A DNA stretch of 64,000 nt, from assembly GCA_030323305.1 (NCBI GenBank), contig CP106741.1:253001-317000 (forward strand), given 5' to 3'. The position numbers were made by a program, and so were the translations under genes. Shown in pieces: positions 9,539 through 19,485 of the stretch. A model generated the notes under the pieces. It ran no database searches and was not told where the DNA came from. It saw nothing but the letters and a program-made list of their open reading frames with translations. This DNA comes from Paenibacillus sp. CC-CFT747. Lineage in GTDB: Bacteria; Bacillota; Bacilli; Paenibacillales; NBRC-103111. How positions within the stretch are numbered: the stretch's first letter is position 1; each line of letters starts with the position of its first letter.

Positions 9539-10158
9539 TTACTCCTCCTCCAGTTCCGCTTTCAAGAGACGGGCGATTTCCTCCAGGTCATAGACCTGCT
9601 TCACCTTGGCGTCGGTAAGAAAGGGACTGTCTTTCGGCACAACGGCAGCCATACCCGTTCCATCCCTGACGCAATAGTACAGCCGGTAAGAGGTATCCCC
9701 GAGCTGCGGGATCCATCCTTCCATGCCCTCCAGCAGCTCTTCCAGCCTTCCGTCGGCCAATTCGTGCTCCTCCCGAAGACGGCCCGCCACATAAGCAAGC
9801 ACCGCCTCCATAAAGGTCAGCTCCAGCTTATTCAGCCGCCTGGCGAGCCTCACCAGCAGATCGGGATCCCACAATCCTTTTTCCTGCAGGCGGGAAAGGG
9901 CGAAGCTCTTGTTCGTGAGCTCAGGGGAAAGCAGCTCGGCCAATTCCTCGAGGGAGTGGCTGTCCTTCAGCTCCAGAATGCCCCTTACCCGGGTTAATAT
10001 TTTGTCGCGGTGAAAGAACGTTTCCTGCCCCGTGAAGCTGGACTGCTTGATAAACCAGGATTCGGGGATCAAGTTCTGCCGCTTCCAGCGGTAGAGCTGG
10101 CCGTAGGAAATGCCGGTCAGCTGCAGCAGCTCTTTTTGGATATCAACTCCTGCTCCAT
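9539..10158 (-). CDS. yhbD: YhbD family (DUF4004) MerR-like regulator (frameshifted)
   Basis: About 206 residues from the ATG behind AGGAGGG. The N-terminus reads as a MerR-like winged helix (TGISYGQLYRWKRQNLIPES) and the remainder as the helical YhbD domain. One base is missing from T5 at 10133-10137, which separates the first 12 codons from the rest. It lies directly upstream of, and nearly abuts, the bactofilin gene, so the pair is probably an operon as in B. subtilis. The promoter side carries two copies of AACAATGTTA that could be its own operator. DNA binding is inferred from the N-terminal fold only. Confidence 0.8.
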
Positions 10159-10184
10159 AGCGGGTGCCCTCCTGATGTATAGCG

Positions 10185-10231
10185 TAACATTGTTCCGTCT
10201 TCCGTTAGATGAATCGTAACATAACATTGTT
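10185..10231 (-). promoter_or_regulatory. Direct repeats upstream of yhbD
   Basis: The 10-mer AACAATGTTA (minus strand) occurs at 10222-10231 and again at 10185-10194, 37 bp apart, in an A+T-rich leader just before the yhbD ribosome site. Each copy is nearly palindromic (AACAaTGTTA). Candidate operator or promoter elements; no binding data are implied. Confidence 0.4.
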
Positions 10232-10344
10232 TTGTTGTAAAGAGAGCTATGGCGGAGAAGAAGCGGCCCTTGGTTCCGTCCTTGTCTTCGCGGCAACGTA
10301 TAGCCCCGGCGGGGGCCATCCGCCCGACGCTGGCATTCCGCCGC

Positions 10345-11156
10345 TTACCCCGCCCCAGCAGCCGCGCTAACCTGGTATCGGACCTCCGCCTTGTTGCGGA
10401 GGAGGAGCGTGGAAGACAAGAGGTCCCCGTTCTGAGGGTCAAGTGTCAGCCTCCAGATTTCATTCTCCCGGTACGAGCGGCCTTTCTCTTCATAAAACCG
10501 GTGGTTCCTTTCCTCGATCCGGTAACGGAAGGCAAGCGCCCGGTCCGTATGGATCGTTCCCTCGAGAAATTCCTCGCTCAGCCAGAGCCGGTATTGGAAA
10601 GTAAACTCGGTCGGATTGTACAGCCTTAGATCCACATAGTTATAAGCCACGCTGGTCCCGCTGCCGAATGGGATCACCCTCCGGTCGTCCGGGAAGAGAT
10701 CGAAGCTGTGATGGTGGCGTTCGCGGATTTCGAGCGGGGTGTGCAGCGCGAGCCAGAACAGCAGGTTTGCCATCTGGCACAGCCCGCCCCCGGTTCCTGT
10801 CGTTACTCGGCCGTTGGCAAGCTGAAGGCCTTCGATATACCCTTTGGCCGCCGTTGGCTGCCCCGTCAGCCTCCAGAACGAGAAGGTTTCCCCGGAGCGA
10901 TCTGAATGCCGTCCAGGGTCTTAAGACAGATCTGCAGGTTCGTGATTTTGTTCTCCTGCAGCTGAGGATCCGTTCCGGCGAGCACCCTTCTCAGCACGGA
11001 TTTGTGCTTGTGGGCCACATGTGGGAGGGAAACCGGAGACCGCTTTCGGGCAAAGCGAAGGCGGGGGTCCAGATTCTGAAGATGCCTCTTCAGGCAAAGC
11101 TGCCGGACGCGCCACTTGTACAGAAAGGGAAAATGACGAAGAAGAAGCTTCTTCAT
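10345..11156 (-). CDS. VanW family protein (frameshifted)
   Basis: About 270 residues. The middle has the diagnostic GGGLCQMANLLFWLA followed by ERHHHSFDLFPD, the core of the VanW domain, with the usual GETFSFW-like turn before it. VanW proteins accompany some glycopeptide-resistance clusters but are also widespread chromosomal genes of unknown biochemical role in endospore formers. No vanH, vanA/B or vanRS is next to it, so a resistance function is not supported. No signal peptide is obvious; the N-terminus is basic. One base is missing from C4 at 10890-10893. ATG start chosen at the MKKLLLRHFPFLY segment; its ribosome site is weak. Confidence 0.85.
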
Positions 11157-11599
11157 AGGAAGGGTACCACCCTTTAAAGCGTTTTCTCTTAGTGTACAAG
11201 GGCCCGGCGGCGGGAGCAACCCCGGCATGCCAGGATACCCCGAACAGCCCCTCCCCGGCTAACCGGAGCCGGATGATGCGCTCGGCAGGTGAAGAAGGAT
11301 AGTCGGAATGCCTGCTCACCGCAAAAAGGCTCCGCCTGGGGCGAAGCCTGAATCGGAGCCTCTTGGCGGCTTGAAGCGGAGCCTAGTGTAGAGCCTCGTA
11401 CGGAGCCTGCTGTGGAGCCTGGTGTAGAACCTCGTTCGGAGCCTGATATGGAGCCTCTTGCGGGGCCTGCTGTGGAGCTAGTCGGAGAGCCTGGTGCGGA
11501 CCCGGTTTGACATTGGAAGGTATGGCGCCTGATCCGATGTCTTCGTGGGCGGGATCCGTCGCTGCCCTTCCCCCATTGTCGTGGACAGGACTGGCCGCC
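11157..11599. other. Gene-free stretch between VanW and HelD genes
   Basis: 443 bp with no convincing gene. It holds the 12-bp minisatellite (11379-11510) and the vanW-side promoter region, which shows no clear -35/-10. I see no tRNA or insertion-sequence remnant. Confidence 0.5.
11379..11510. repeat. 12-bp minisatellite, 11 units
   Basis: Eleven tandem 12-bp units, consensus GAGCCTnnTGtn on the plus strand, with divergence mainly in the second half of each unit. Units 5, 8, 9 and 11 deviate in the GAGCCT core. Because 12 is a multiple of 3, both strands stay open: the plus strand reads as E-P-x-x repeats without a start, the minus strand as x-x-A-P repeats. The array lies about 90 bp past the HelD stop. 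No start codon or ribosome site supports an independent gene. Confidence 0.8.
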
Positions 11600-13773
11600 T
11601 TAGCCCGGCTGCTCGGTGCTGACGAACTCCGGATCCTCTGTTTCGAGCAGCGGCGAGGGGTTCCCGGTGTACAGCACCCACAGCTCATGCAGGGCGCGGG
11701 TGCAGGCCACGTAGAGCAGCTTGGCGTCCGGCGCGGTGGCGGAGTAGTGCGTTTCGTCCGCATCAAGGACGAGCACGGCGTCGAATTCGAGTCCCTTGGC
11801 CAGGTAAGCCGGGACGATGGACAGCCCTCCGCCGTACCGGCTCTGTCCCGCCACGATGCGGTTCGCCGCGATGCCCTCCCGGTCGAGCAGCTTCTCCAGC
11901 CCGGCGCACTCCTTCTCCGTCCGCCCGATGAGGGCGACCGTCTGGTACCCGCTCCCGGTCAGCCTGCGGACCGCTCCGAGAATTGCCTCCTCCCGGTCCC
12001 CCTTCGGGGTGCCGATGACCCGGACAGGGCTGCCGCTGCGAAAGACGGGAACGGCGAGCAAGCTGCCCGCCACTCCGCGGCTGAGTACGACGTTCGCGAA
12101 ATGAATAATTTCCATCGTCGAACGGTAGCTCCGCTCGAGCTGGAAATATGCCGTGTGTCCCTCCCCGAACAGACGGCTGAATTCCTCCCAGGTGGAGATG
12201 CCCTGATAAGCATGAATCCCCTGGGACAGATCGCCGAGAATGGTGAAGGAATGATTCTTCGTAAACCGGTCGAGAAGCGCTACCTGGAAGGGGAGAAATC
12301 CTGCGCCTCGTCGAGCACCGTATGGTCAAACAGCCGGTCCCCGGCTATGCCGTAGAACGCCGCGTGGAGATGCACAAGAGGCGCCAAGTCCTCCGGCTGA
12401 ACCTTCTTCCGGCGGAAGAGTTTGCGGGATTCCTCCGCCAGGCCGGCGATGCCCGGCCACCCTCCGGCGGACAGCTCCTGCGGTACACCGGCCAGGAAGA
12501 AGGGCGATTCCTGCTGAAACAGCTCCTTGTAGAAGGTAAACGGCGTGTACTCCGGCCAGCCGGCGAGATACGTGCGCAGCTTCTGCGACGCCTTCTTCTT
12601 CAGCTCCTTGCGCTCGTGGGGAAGCCGTTTGTCCACCTCCATCTCGAGCCAGCGCTTGATGCGGGCCACCACCCGCTCCCTGCGCTTCAACAGCGGGTAG
12701 TGCTTGTTCTCGACATGATACCATTCGTGCACCTTCCGCGCCGGGAGGACCAGACCCTCCCACGGCGCAAAGCCGGCTTCCGGGACGCAGCCCTGCTCGT
12801 AGACCGCGAGACAGCGGTCCAGCCACAGCCGGAAGGCGTCCGAGCCTTTGATCCGGCCCGGCGCCCGGTCGTCCATTGCCGGACGGTCCGGCCCGAGGCC
12901 GAACCACTGCTCCAGGCGGCCCGCGGGCTCCTCCAGCTGAACCTCATGCCCGAGCAGGTCCAGCGCCCATTCGCCGAAGGTGCTCTGCTGGATGTTCCCG
13001 ACCCCGAGCTCGGGCAGCACTTGAGAGATATAATCGAGAAACATGGCATTAGGGGCAAAAATGATCATCCGCTCCGCGCGCACGTTCTCCCGGTACTGGT
13101 ACAGAAGATACGCCAGCCGGTGCAGGGCGACGGTCGTCTTCCCGCTGCCCGCCACCCCTTGGATGATGAGAGCCGTATTCCGCGCCGAGCGGATGATCCG
13201 GTCCTGCTCCGCCTGGATGGTCGACACGATGTCGCGCAGCTTGTTGTCCTTGTTCTCCCCAAGCCGGTAGACGAGGAATTCGTCTCCCGCCGAGGCCGTG
13301 TCGGTTTCCCGGTCGTACGTATCCACCACCCGCTGCAGGATCCGCTCGCGGATCACGAGATTCCGCTTCAAATAAACCAGCCCTTCGATGATCCCCTCGG
13401 GGGATTCGTACGCTGCGGCATCCCGGCCGCCGGAGAAGGAGTAGAACAGGCTCGCCACCGGAGCGCGCCAGTCGATCACCATCAGCTTGCCGGTCTTCTC
13501 CTCTTCCACCCCGACTTTGCCGATGTAGAGCGCTGCCGGTTCTCCTTGCCCCGCTTCATGAAAATCCAGCCGGCCGAAGTAAGGCTCGGCCTGGGCCCTC
13601 CCTAGGCTCCGGCGGGAGGATTCCCGCACGCTTTCGAGCGCCTGCTCGGTCAAGTCGGTCCCATGATACACGGGAACCTTCCGCAGCCTTTCCAGCTGGC
13701 GGTCGATTTCTTTTTTGGCGGCTTCGAGCCTCTGCTGTTCTTCTTGATAGGCACTTTGAGTCTTTTCGTCCAA
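11600..13773 (-). CDS. helD: HelD-type UvrD-like helicase, RNA polymerase recycling (frameshifted)
   Basis: About 724 residues, slightly shorter than B. subtilis HelD. An N-terminal coiled coil (1-70) is followed by a superfamily-1 motor: Walker A GVAGSGKTTVALHR, Walker B LDEAQDFSP, then later helicase motifs (ALIGRTEKE, AKGLEFDAVLVLDAD, LLYVACTRALHEL). HelD binds RNA polymerase and helps release stalled complexes; it is cytoplasmic. The TTG start sits behind GGAGG with 9-nt spacing. One base is missing from G4 at 12290-12293, inside the motif II region. The gene stands alone, with the minisatellite just past its stop. Confidence 0.9.
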
Positions 13774-13963
13774 GATCAGTTACCTCCATATGACCTGCAT
13801 CTTAAGAAAGAGCAGATGTAATTCCTCTGAAGTCAAGGAATCTAATCATACCGAATCCCCGGCCAAAAGAAAAGTCCGAATTCCCAAAAGCATAAACCGA
13901 CCGTCAAAGAAAGACCCCGCCCCCCTTCTGGTTTATACTGGAAGTAAAAAGGAGGGATTCTGG

Positions 13964-14320
13964 ATGAAAGAACGGTTCCGCCGCGATCTGCTGCGGTACA
14001 TGAGCGCCCACCGGCATCCGGTGAACCGCGCCCTTCATTACGCTGCGTTTTTGCTCGCTTTCCTCGCCTGGGGAACCGTCTGGGTGGACCTCACTTGGAC
14101 CGCGGTCCTCGCGTTTGTCCATTATGTCCTGTCATGGATCGGCCATTACGGATTCGAGCGCAACCGTCCCGCCTCCTTCCGTTCCCCATGGATCGGCTTC
14201 TATGCGGGCTTCTCCTGGTTCTTCCTGAGGACGATCGAGCTTGTGACCGGGCGGCGCCTCCTGGACCGATTGACGGCCGGCTCTTCTCCGCAAGCCGAGC
14301 CCGGTCCCACGGCGGACTGA
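13964..14320 (+). CDS. DUF962 / Mpo1-like membrane protein
   Basis: 118 residues, ATG behind AAAGGAGGG. The N-terminal HRHPVNRALHYAAF and the later HYGFERNRPASF are the conserved His-containing segments of the DUF962 family, whose yeast member Mpo1 is a dioxygenase in 2-hydroxy fatty acid breakdown. Three to four hydrophobic helices span residues 25-105. The bacterial role is not established. A possible -10 (TATACT) lies about 30 bp upstream without a clear -35. A strong terminator follows, so the gene is probably transcribed alone. Confidence 0.8.
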   Translation: MKERFRRDLLRYMSAHRHPVNRALHYAAFLLAFLAWGTVWVDLTWTAVLAFVHYVLSWIGHYGFERNRPASFRSPWIGFYAGFSWFFLRTIELVTGRRLLDRLTAGSSPQAEPGPTAD

Positions 14321-14394
14321 TGCCGGAGTGGGATGGCTGCGGCCAGCTATCCGGAGCGAAGGCCGCGGCCGACTGACAAGAGCGAGGGCCGGCC

Positions 14395-14446
14395 GCTAAA
14401 AAAGCTGCCTGCCGGTGTTGGTTACCCGGAAGGCAGCTTTTTTAGC
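14395..14446. terminator. Strong bidirectional terminator
   Basis: Perfect 16-bp inverted repeat beginning GCTAAAAAAGCTGCCT with a 20-nt loop, providing T6 tracts on both strands. It serves the DUF962 gene on one side and the MATE gene on the other. Confidence 0.9.
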
Positions 14447-14470
14447 TATGGCTTATTCGTCTTGCCGGGC

Positions 14471-15867
14471 TCAACCGGCTTCCTTGACGGTTACCTGACT
14501 CCAGTCCGTCCGGTAGAACCGGATAAGGACCGTTACCCCATAGGCCGTCAGGAAGGTGTACAAGGAAATCCAGGCGCCTACGCTGTCGAGCCCCCATACA
14601 AAGGTAAGCAGGTAAGCGAGCGGCACGAAGACGAGCCAGCTGAGCAGAAAGGAGGCTTTGACGAGGAAGGACGTTTCCCCGAGGCCGCGCATGCCGCCCG
14701 CGTAGAAGTTGAACAGCCCGTCGAACAGCTGCAGGAAGGCGGAGATGCGGATCAGCTTCTCCGCCAGCTCGCTAACCGCCGGATCGGCCGTGTAGATGCC
14801 CGCGATCTGGGCGGCGAATACGAACTCCACCGCGCCAAGGACGAGCAGGAAGAGCGAGCCGAGCACGGCCGTGTCGGTCTGGTAGCGCTTCGCGAGGAGC
14901 GGATTGCCGCGGCCGACTTCCCGGCCGACGAGAATCGTCGCGGTGGCGCTAAACGCAAAGGCCGGCATGAAGCCCAGGCTCATGACGTTCAGCGCCACTT
15001 CATTCGCCGCCAGCGCCTCGTCGCCAAGCCGTGTCACGAACATCGTGAACACGAACATGGCGAGGCTCATCGCGAACTCCTGCACGCCTAGCTTGCCGCT
15101 CTCCGCGAGGATCAGCCGGGACTCCGCCCGGTCGATCACGGCGCGGATGCGCGTCTCGAACCGCTTGTGCAGGCGGACGAAGAACACATACGCGCTGCCG
15201 AGCAGCCCCACGGCTTCCCCAATCCATATCCCCCAGGCGGCGCCCGGGAGTCCAAGCTCCGGAAAGCCCCAATGGCCGTAGGTCAGCCCGTACGTGAAGA
15301 ACACCATAAGGATGTTCGAGGCGATGGACAGGATCATCGGGGTTTTCGTATCGCCGACTCCGCGGAAGAAGCCGTGAAAGATAAAGCTGAGCGTGGCGAA
15401 GGCCATCGCATAGAAGCGGATCTCGAGATAAGCCGTACCGGTCTCGACAAGCTCCGGCGATCCGCCCATCAGCCTCAGGATGGAGGCGGGGGCGAGCCAT
15501 CCGATCAGATGAAGGAGGACGCCCAGCCCCAGGCACATATACAAGGCGAGATAGGTGCGGGCGACCCCTTTTTCATATCCCCGGCCCCGTAATTTTGCGC
15601 GACCAGGTAATTCACCGTCAGTCCGAAGCCGGAGCAGAGGGCCCAGGCGTTGTACATAATAATATTCGATACGCCTACCGCTGCGATCACAAGTGCTCCC
15701 ATGTGCCCGACCAGAATAAGATTGATCGTACCCGTCAAGGTAATCGTAGCGAAGGAAATGATGGAAGGCAGTGCAAGCCGCAGGATGAGTCCCCAATGTC
15801 TAGTCAACTCTTCATCCCCTGTTGTCTGATATCGCTTCATTCTAACGTGCCGGGACAAGGAAAGCAA
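14471..15867 (-). CDS. MATE family efflux transporter (frameshifted)
   Basis: About 465 residues with roughly 12 transmembrane helices in two homologous halves, typical of MATE cation/drug antiporters. The N-terminal half contains LPSIISFATITLTGTIN and the later half LGFMPAFAFSATATILVGRE, both matching MATE core helices. Substrate cannot be read from sequence. One base is missing from T5 at 15569-15573, between helices 2 and 3. I prefer the TTG start at 15867 because GGAGG lies just upstream; the ATG at 15840 has no ribosome site. Its promoter region faces the divergent gene at 15960. Confidence 0.88.
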
Positions 15868-15959
15868 AAGGCCTCCGGCTTACTTCCGTTCGGCCCGTTT
15901 GGTATACTGAAAGGAAACCCCGAGGGCCTTTTCCCCTCCATTAAGAAAGGAAGACCTCC

Positions 15960-16426
15960 ATGGAAGAATCGTTAAGCGGCCTGAAACTCGTCCCCCACCA
16001 TCTTTTGGCCGAGCGGCTGGAGACCGTACGGGAGCTCAAGGCAGGCGCGCTCGAAAGCTATGAAGTCATGAAAGATAAGGGAACCGGCGAGCATTACCTG
16101 GTTTACCGGTATATTCACCGGGACATAGCGCAGGGAGGAGAAGAAGAGAATTACCATCACCTCATGCCCGTGGACAGCGACGAGGTGCTGAGCCTTCTCT
16201 TCGGCGAGCAGTCCTACCGCTACCCGGAGCAGTGGACGAAGCCATATTTGCGCAACGGCGGGCAGGGGGACGCCTACGTCTGGTTCGATCCGGCCAACGT
16301 GGAATCCTATGACAAGTACGAGCAGCTCGGCCATGAAGTGATGAAGAAGCTGGCGGAGTTCAAAAATCGGGCCAACTGGACGAGGAATCGGTCCGCAAGC
16401 TGATGAATGACCTGGATAAGCTGTAG
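15960..16426 (+). CDS. Conserved hypothetical protein (frameshifted)
   Basis: About 155 residues, ATG behind AAAGGAAG. I do not recognise the family with certainty. Visible: a charged, soluble alpha/beta protein with LLFGEQSYRYPEQW and YVWFDPANVESYDKYEQLG segments, and a C-terminal helix ending VRKLMNDLDKL after restoring one base in A5 at 16362-16366. No signal peptide or membrane segment. The dipeptidase gene starts immediately after its stop codon, so the two are probably co-transcribed and translationally coupled. Confidence 0.7.
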
Positions 16427-17130
16427 ATGACCGCCTATCCGCCCATTCCCGCTGCCGCTCCTCCTGCTGTGAATTACCGGACCCTCCCGATAGCCGAGAA
16501 TGGGGAGCCCCTGCTTTCGCTTACGGGTCTCTCTCCGAGGGTGGAGGTGCACCCTGTCTACCGGGAGATGGGGATTCCCGGGGCGATCCCGGACTGCTGG
16601 CTCCGGGAGGGAGCCGCCGCCCGGCTTCTGGCTGCGGCCTCGCACCTGCCGCCGGGCTTCCGGTTCGTCGTGCTGGACGGCTTCCGCCCTTACGAGGTCC
16701 AGCTCGAGCTGTACCGCCGGTTCCGGGAGGAGATCGCCTCGTCGAACCGCTTCGCGACCGAAGAGGAAGTGGAGAAGGAAACCGCCCGGTTCGTGGCCTA
16801 CCCAACGCCTGATGTGGAGGCCCCGTCACCGCATATGACGGGCGGAGCGGTGGATCTAACCGTGGCGGATGAAGCCGGTTGGCTGGACATGGGGACCCCT
16901 TCGATGACCTGACCGACCGGGCCGCGTCCGCCTGGTTCGAGCTTCTGCCCCAGCCGACCATGCAGGAGCAGCGCATCCGGCACAACCGGCGGATGCTGTA
17001 CCACGCCATGACGTCCGCCGGCTTCGCGCCTTACGGTAACGAATGGTGGCATTTCGATTACGGCAACCAGCGCTGGGCTATGATGACCGGCGGCACCGCC
17101 TTCTACAAAGGCAAAAGAGCCTTCCCTTGA
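16427..17130 (+). CDS. VanX-type D-alanyl-D-alanine dipeptidase (frameshifted)
   Basis: About 234 residues of the zinc dipeptidase family M15D. The metal site is clear: SPHMTGGAVDL supplies His and Asp ligands, and EWWHFDYG supplies the catalytic Glu and third His. FVVLDGFRPYEVQ matches the upstream substrate-binding segment with its Arg. These enzymes hydrolyse D-Ala-D-Ala or related dipeptides in peptidoglycan turnover. No signal peptide, so probably cytoplasmic. There is no vanH/vanA pair nearby, so a housekeeping or nutritional role is likelier than glycopeptide resistance. One base is missing from C4 at 16896-16899. The start directly abuts the previous stop. Confidence 0.9.
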
Positions 17131-17150
17131 AGCTTGGGGAATGCTCTTTT
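17113..17150 (+). terminator. Terminator overlapping the dipeptidase 3' end
   Basis: AAAAGAGCcTTCCC pairs with GGGAAtGCTCTTTT around a 10-nt loop, ending in T4. It overlaps the last codons and stop of the dipeptidase gene. Confidence 0.7.
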
Positions 17151-17180
17151 GACGCTGTCGGCCCTAAACGCCGGTCTCTT

Positions 17181-18329
17181 TTATACGAAATTCCGGGTGG
17201 TGTTGTTCCGTCCGAACCGGTAAACCGCCACCAGGAAGAACACGAGAGCGAAGGCGGCGAGCACCGACAGGTTAAACCAGAGACCGGACAGGCTCTCGCC
17301 CTCCTGAAGGCTCGTAATCGTCTGCAGCACCCAGCTTTGCGGCATGAAATCCGAAAGGCGGCGGATCGTGTCCGGCATGATGCTGATCGGGAAGAAGCAG
17401 CCGGACAATAAGCAGGTCGGCGTGACGATCAAGCTCTGCATGGCTCCGACCGAGGCGGAGCTTTTGGCGAAGGTTACAATGACGAGGGAAAGGCTGACGG
17501 CGACAAGGCCGAACAAGACCAGAAGTCCTACCATTTCCGCCATCGGGATGCCGGCGTCCATATGGAACACGAATTTCATCAGAAGCAGGGCGACGGAAAT
17601 CTGCAGCAGCATGATAAACAGGTTAACGATAATGTTGGAAGCGACGTATACCCGGGCACTCACCGGGGAGGACAGGATGCGGAAGTACGTCCGGTTCTCC
17701 CGGTTCTTCAGCATGATGTCGGACAGGCTGATCGCCGACATCATCATGAACATGATCAGGAAGCCGATCGACTGGTAAGACATGCCCTTCACCACCGAGG
17801 TGTCATTGACGGACTGGGCCGTCAGCTTAAAGTCTCCGTTCCGGTACTGATCGTAGAGAAGCTGAAACTTGGCCTGATCCGGTCCCGCCAGCTTGCCCAT
17901 AGCCGCCACATTCTCCAGGTAACCGTTCAGCATCGCTTTCACATAGGTTGTTACCTGGGCACCCTTTACGGATTGGATGGTAAGGCTTCCGGGGTTTCCC
18001 TTCCGCAGGCTGTCCGAATAGCCCTCGCCGATCAATAGGCCGACGTCCAGCTTGCCGGCGGCAAGCTGGGAACGAAGGTCTTCCCCGTTCAGCTCCACCA
18101 GCGTGACATTGCCCATCCCCTTAACGAAGCCGATCGTCTCCTTCGCCAAAGCCTGGGTTCCATCGGCGTTCACCACCCCGATCCGCAAGGGCGTAGTTCC
18201 AATATTGCCATACAGGAGGCTTGACAGCAGAATGCCGATCATGGGCAAGCCGAAGTACAGAAACAGGCTGGAGCGTTTGCGGAAGGTCATCCGCAGGGTC
18301 GTTCTGACAAGCAACCAAAGATTTGACAT
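17181..18329 (-). CDS. ABC-2 type transporter permease (second permease of LnrLMN-like exporter)
   Basis: 382 residues, uninterrupted. One N-terminal transmembrane helix (about 20-42), a large extracytoplasmic domain (45-175), then five helices in the C-terminal half: the ABC-2 / YhgE-type topology of drug and lipid exporters. The conserved cytoplasmic-helix region SSPVSARVYVASNII is present. It starts almost immediately after the first permease stop and belongs to a minus-strand set of regulator, kinase, ATPase and two permeases like B. subtilis lnrJKLMN (linearmycin resistance). Substrate is inferred only from that order. Confidence 0.87.
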   Translation of the reverse strand: MSNLWLLVRTTLRMTFRKRSSLFLYFGLPMIGILLSSLLYGNIGTTPLRIGVVNADGTQALAKETIGFVKGMGNVTLVELNGEDLRSQLAAGKLDVGLLIGEGYSDSLRKGNPGSLTIQSVKGAQVTTYVKAMLNGYLENVAAMGKLAGPDQAKFQLLYDQYRNGDFKLTAQSVNDTSVVKGMSYQSIGFLIMFMMMSAISLSDIMLKNRENRTYFRILSSPVSARVYVASNIIVNLFIMLLQISVALLLMKFVFHMDAGIPMAEMVGLLVLFGLVAVSLSLVIVTFAKSSASVGAMQSLIVTPTCLLSGCFFPISIMPDTIRRLSDFMPQSWVLQTITSLQEGESLSGLWFNLSVLAAFALVFFLVAVYRFGRNNTTRNFV

Positions 18330-18330
18330 A

Positions 18331-19466
18331 TTACAGTCCCTCCTTGCGGCGCATGATGAAAACCGAAACGATAAGCAGGGCGGCCGTCACGGCGAGGTTC
18401 AACCCGATGACCGGCCAGGCCGCGGAAACGGTCCCTCCATAGATGACTTCGGTCAGGGCACGGTTGGCCCAGCGAATGGGGGATAGCTTGACGATAAAGC
18501 TCATGACCCCCGTCCCGTCGTCCTCCCCAAGCGGAAAGTAAGCTCCGCCGAAGAAGGCGGCCAGCTGGACAAACATATTAATGACTCCTCTTGAAGCGCT
18601 GCCCTTTAGCATATAACTAAGGGATAACCCCAAGCTCATAGCGAGGATGACCAAGGAGACCAGCACCAGAAAGACGATCCCGAGGTGGTCCCCCAGTAGG
18701 CGCCGAAGGCGAGCATGCTGAAGAAAACCAGAACCGATACGCACAGCACGTTCACCACGAGACTGCCGAGCAGCTTTCCGCCAATGATTTGCCCTTTGCT
18801 TACCGGTGCCGCCACCAGCCGGGGAGCCGTGCCGCGCACCATCTCGCTGCGGATGAGCCCTCCCGCCGGCATGGCCGCCCACATGGCCACCATGATGGAC
18901 ATGGCCAAAGCGTAGTAATCCAGCGAACCCGGCTTGCGGTCGGCGGTAAGCGAGGTTTCTTCGATATAGCCCTTGCCATGGCCGGCACCCGCCATGGCAA
19001 ACACTGCCTCCACCTGGGACGGATCGACCGCCGCCACGGCGGCCGCGGCCTTATATTTGTCCGTGAAAGCCGTCAGCATGCCCTGCACTACGCTGCTCTC
19101 CAAGGTGCTCCGGCTGCTGCCGTACAGGGAGATGCCACTGGTATTTACTTCCACATAGTCGGCATAATGGTTGCTTTCGACCTCTTCCTTGCCGTCGATT
19201 CCTTCCTTCCAGGAATCGACCTCGATTCCCATCTCCTTTATCTGCTTCGTGAAGGAACCGAAGGCATCGGCCAGCGGCCCTTTCCCCGTCTCATTCTTCA
19301 CCAGAATCTTGATCTCTCCCAGGCTCGACTGGCTGTTGAAGGCATTGCTGAGCGCCATCCCGAGGATGAGCATAAGGACGACCGGAAAGAGCAGCATGAA
19401 CAGCAGGGTACGGCGGTCGCGGAAATCCTGCTTGAATTCTTTTAGGGCTATCCATAGCGTAGTCAT
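18331..19466 (-). CDS. ABC-2 type transporter permease (first permease, frameshifted)
   Basis: About 378 residues. An N-terminal helix (18-38), an extracytoplasmic region with an amphipathic segment (45-180), and five C-terminal helices; the MVRGTAPRLVAAPVSKGQIIGG segment is the conserved coupling region of ABC-2 permeases. It lies between the ATPase gene and the second permease on the same strand. One base is missing from C5 at 18690-18694, which splits the helix-rich C-terminal part from the rest. Functions as half of a heterodimeric membrane domain with the next gene. Confidence 0.87.
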
Positions 19467-19485
19467 GTTTGCCTCCTCTCCTTCA

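Noticed and set aside
11350..11511. Minisatellite as a CRISPR array or as a plus-strand E-P repeat protein
   Set aside because: Units are contiguous with no spacers, and the plus-strand frame has no start codon or ribosome site.
12322..13605. 427-codon open frame antisense to helD
   Set aside because: Composition is that of a reverse-strand shadow; the opposite strand carries complete helicase motifs.
10345..17130. Glycopeptide-resistance cluster (VanW plus VanX)
   Set aside because: The two genes are 5 kb apart on opposite strands and no vanH, D-Ala-D-Lac ligase or vanRS is present.
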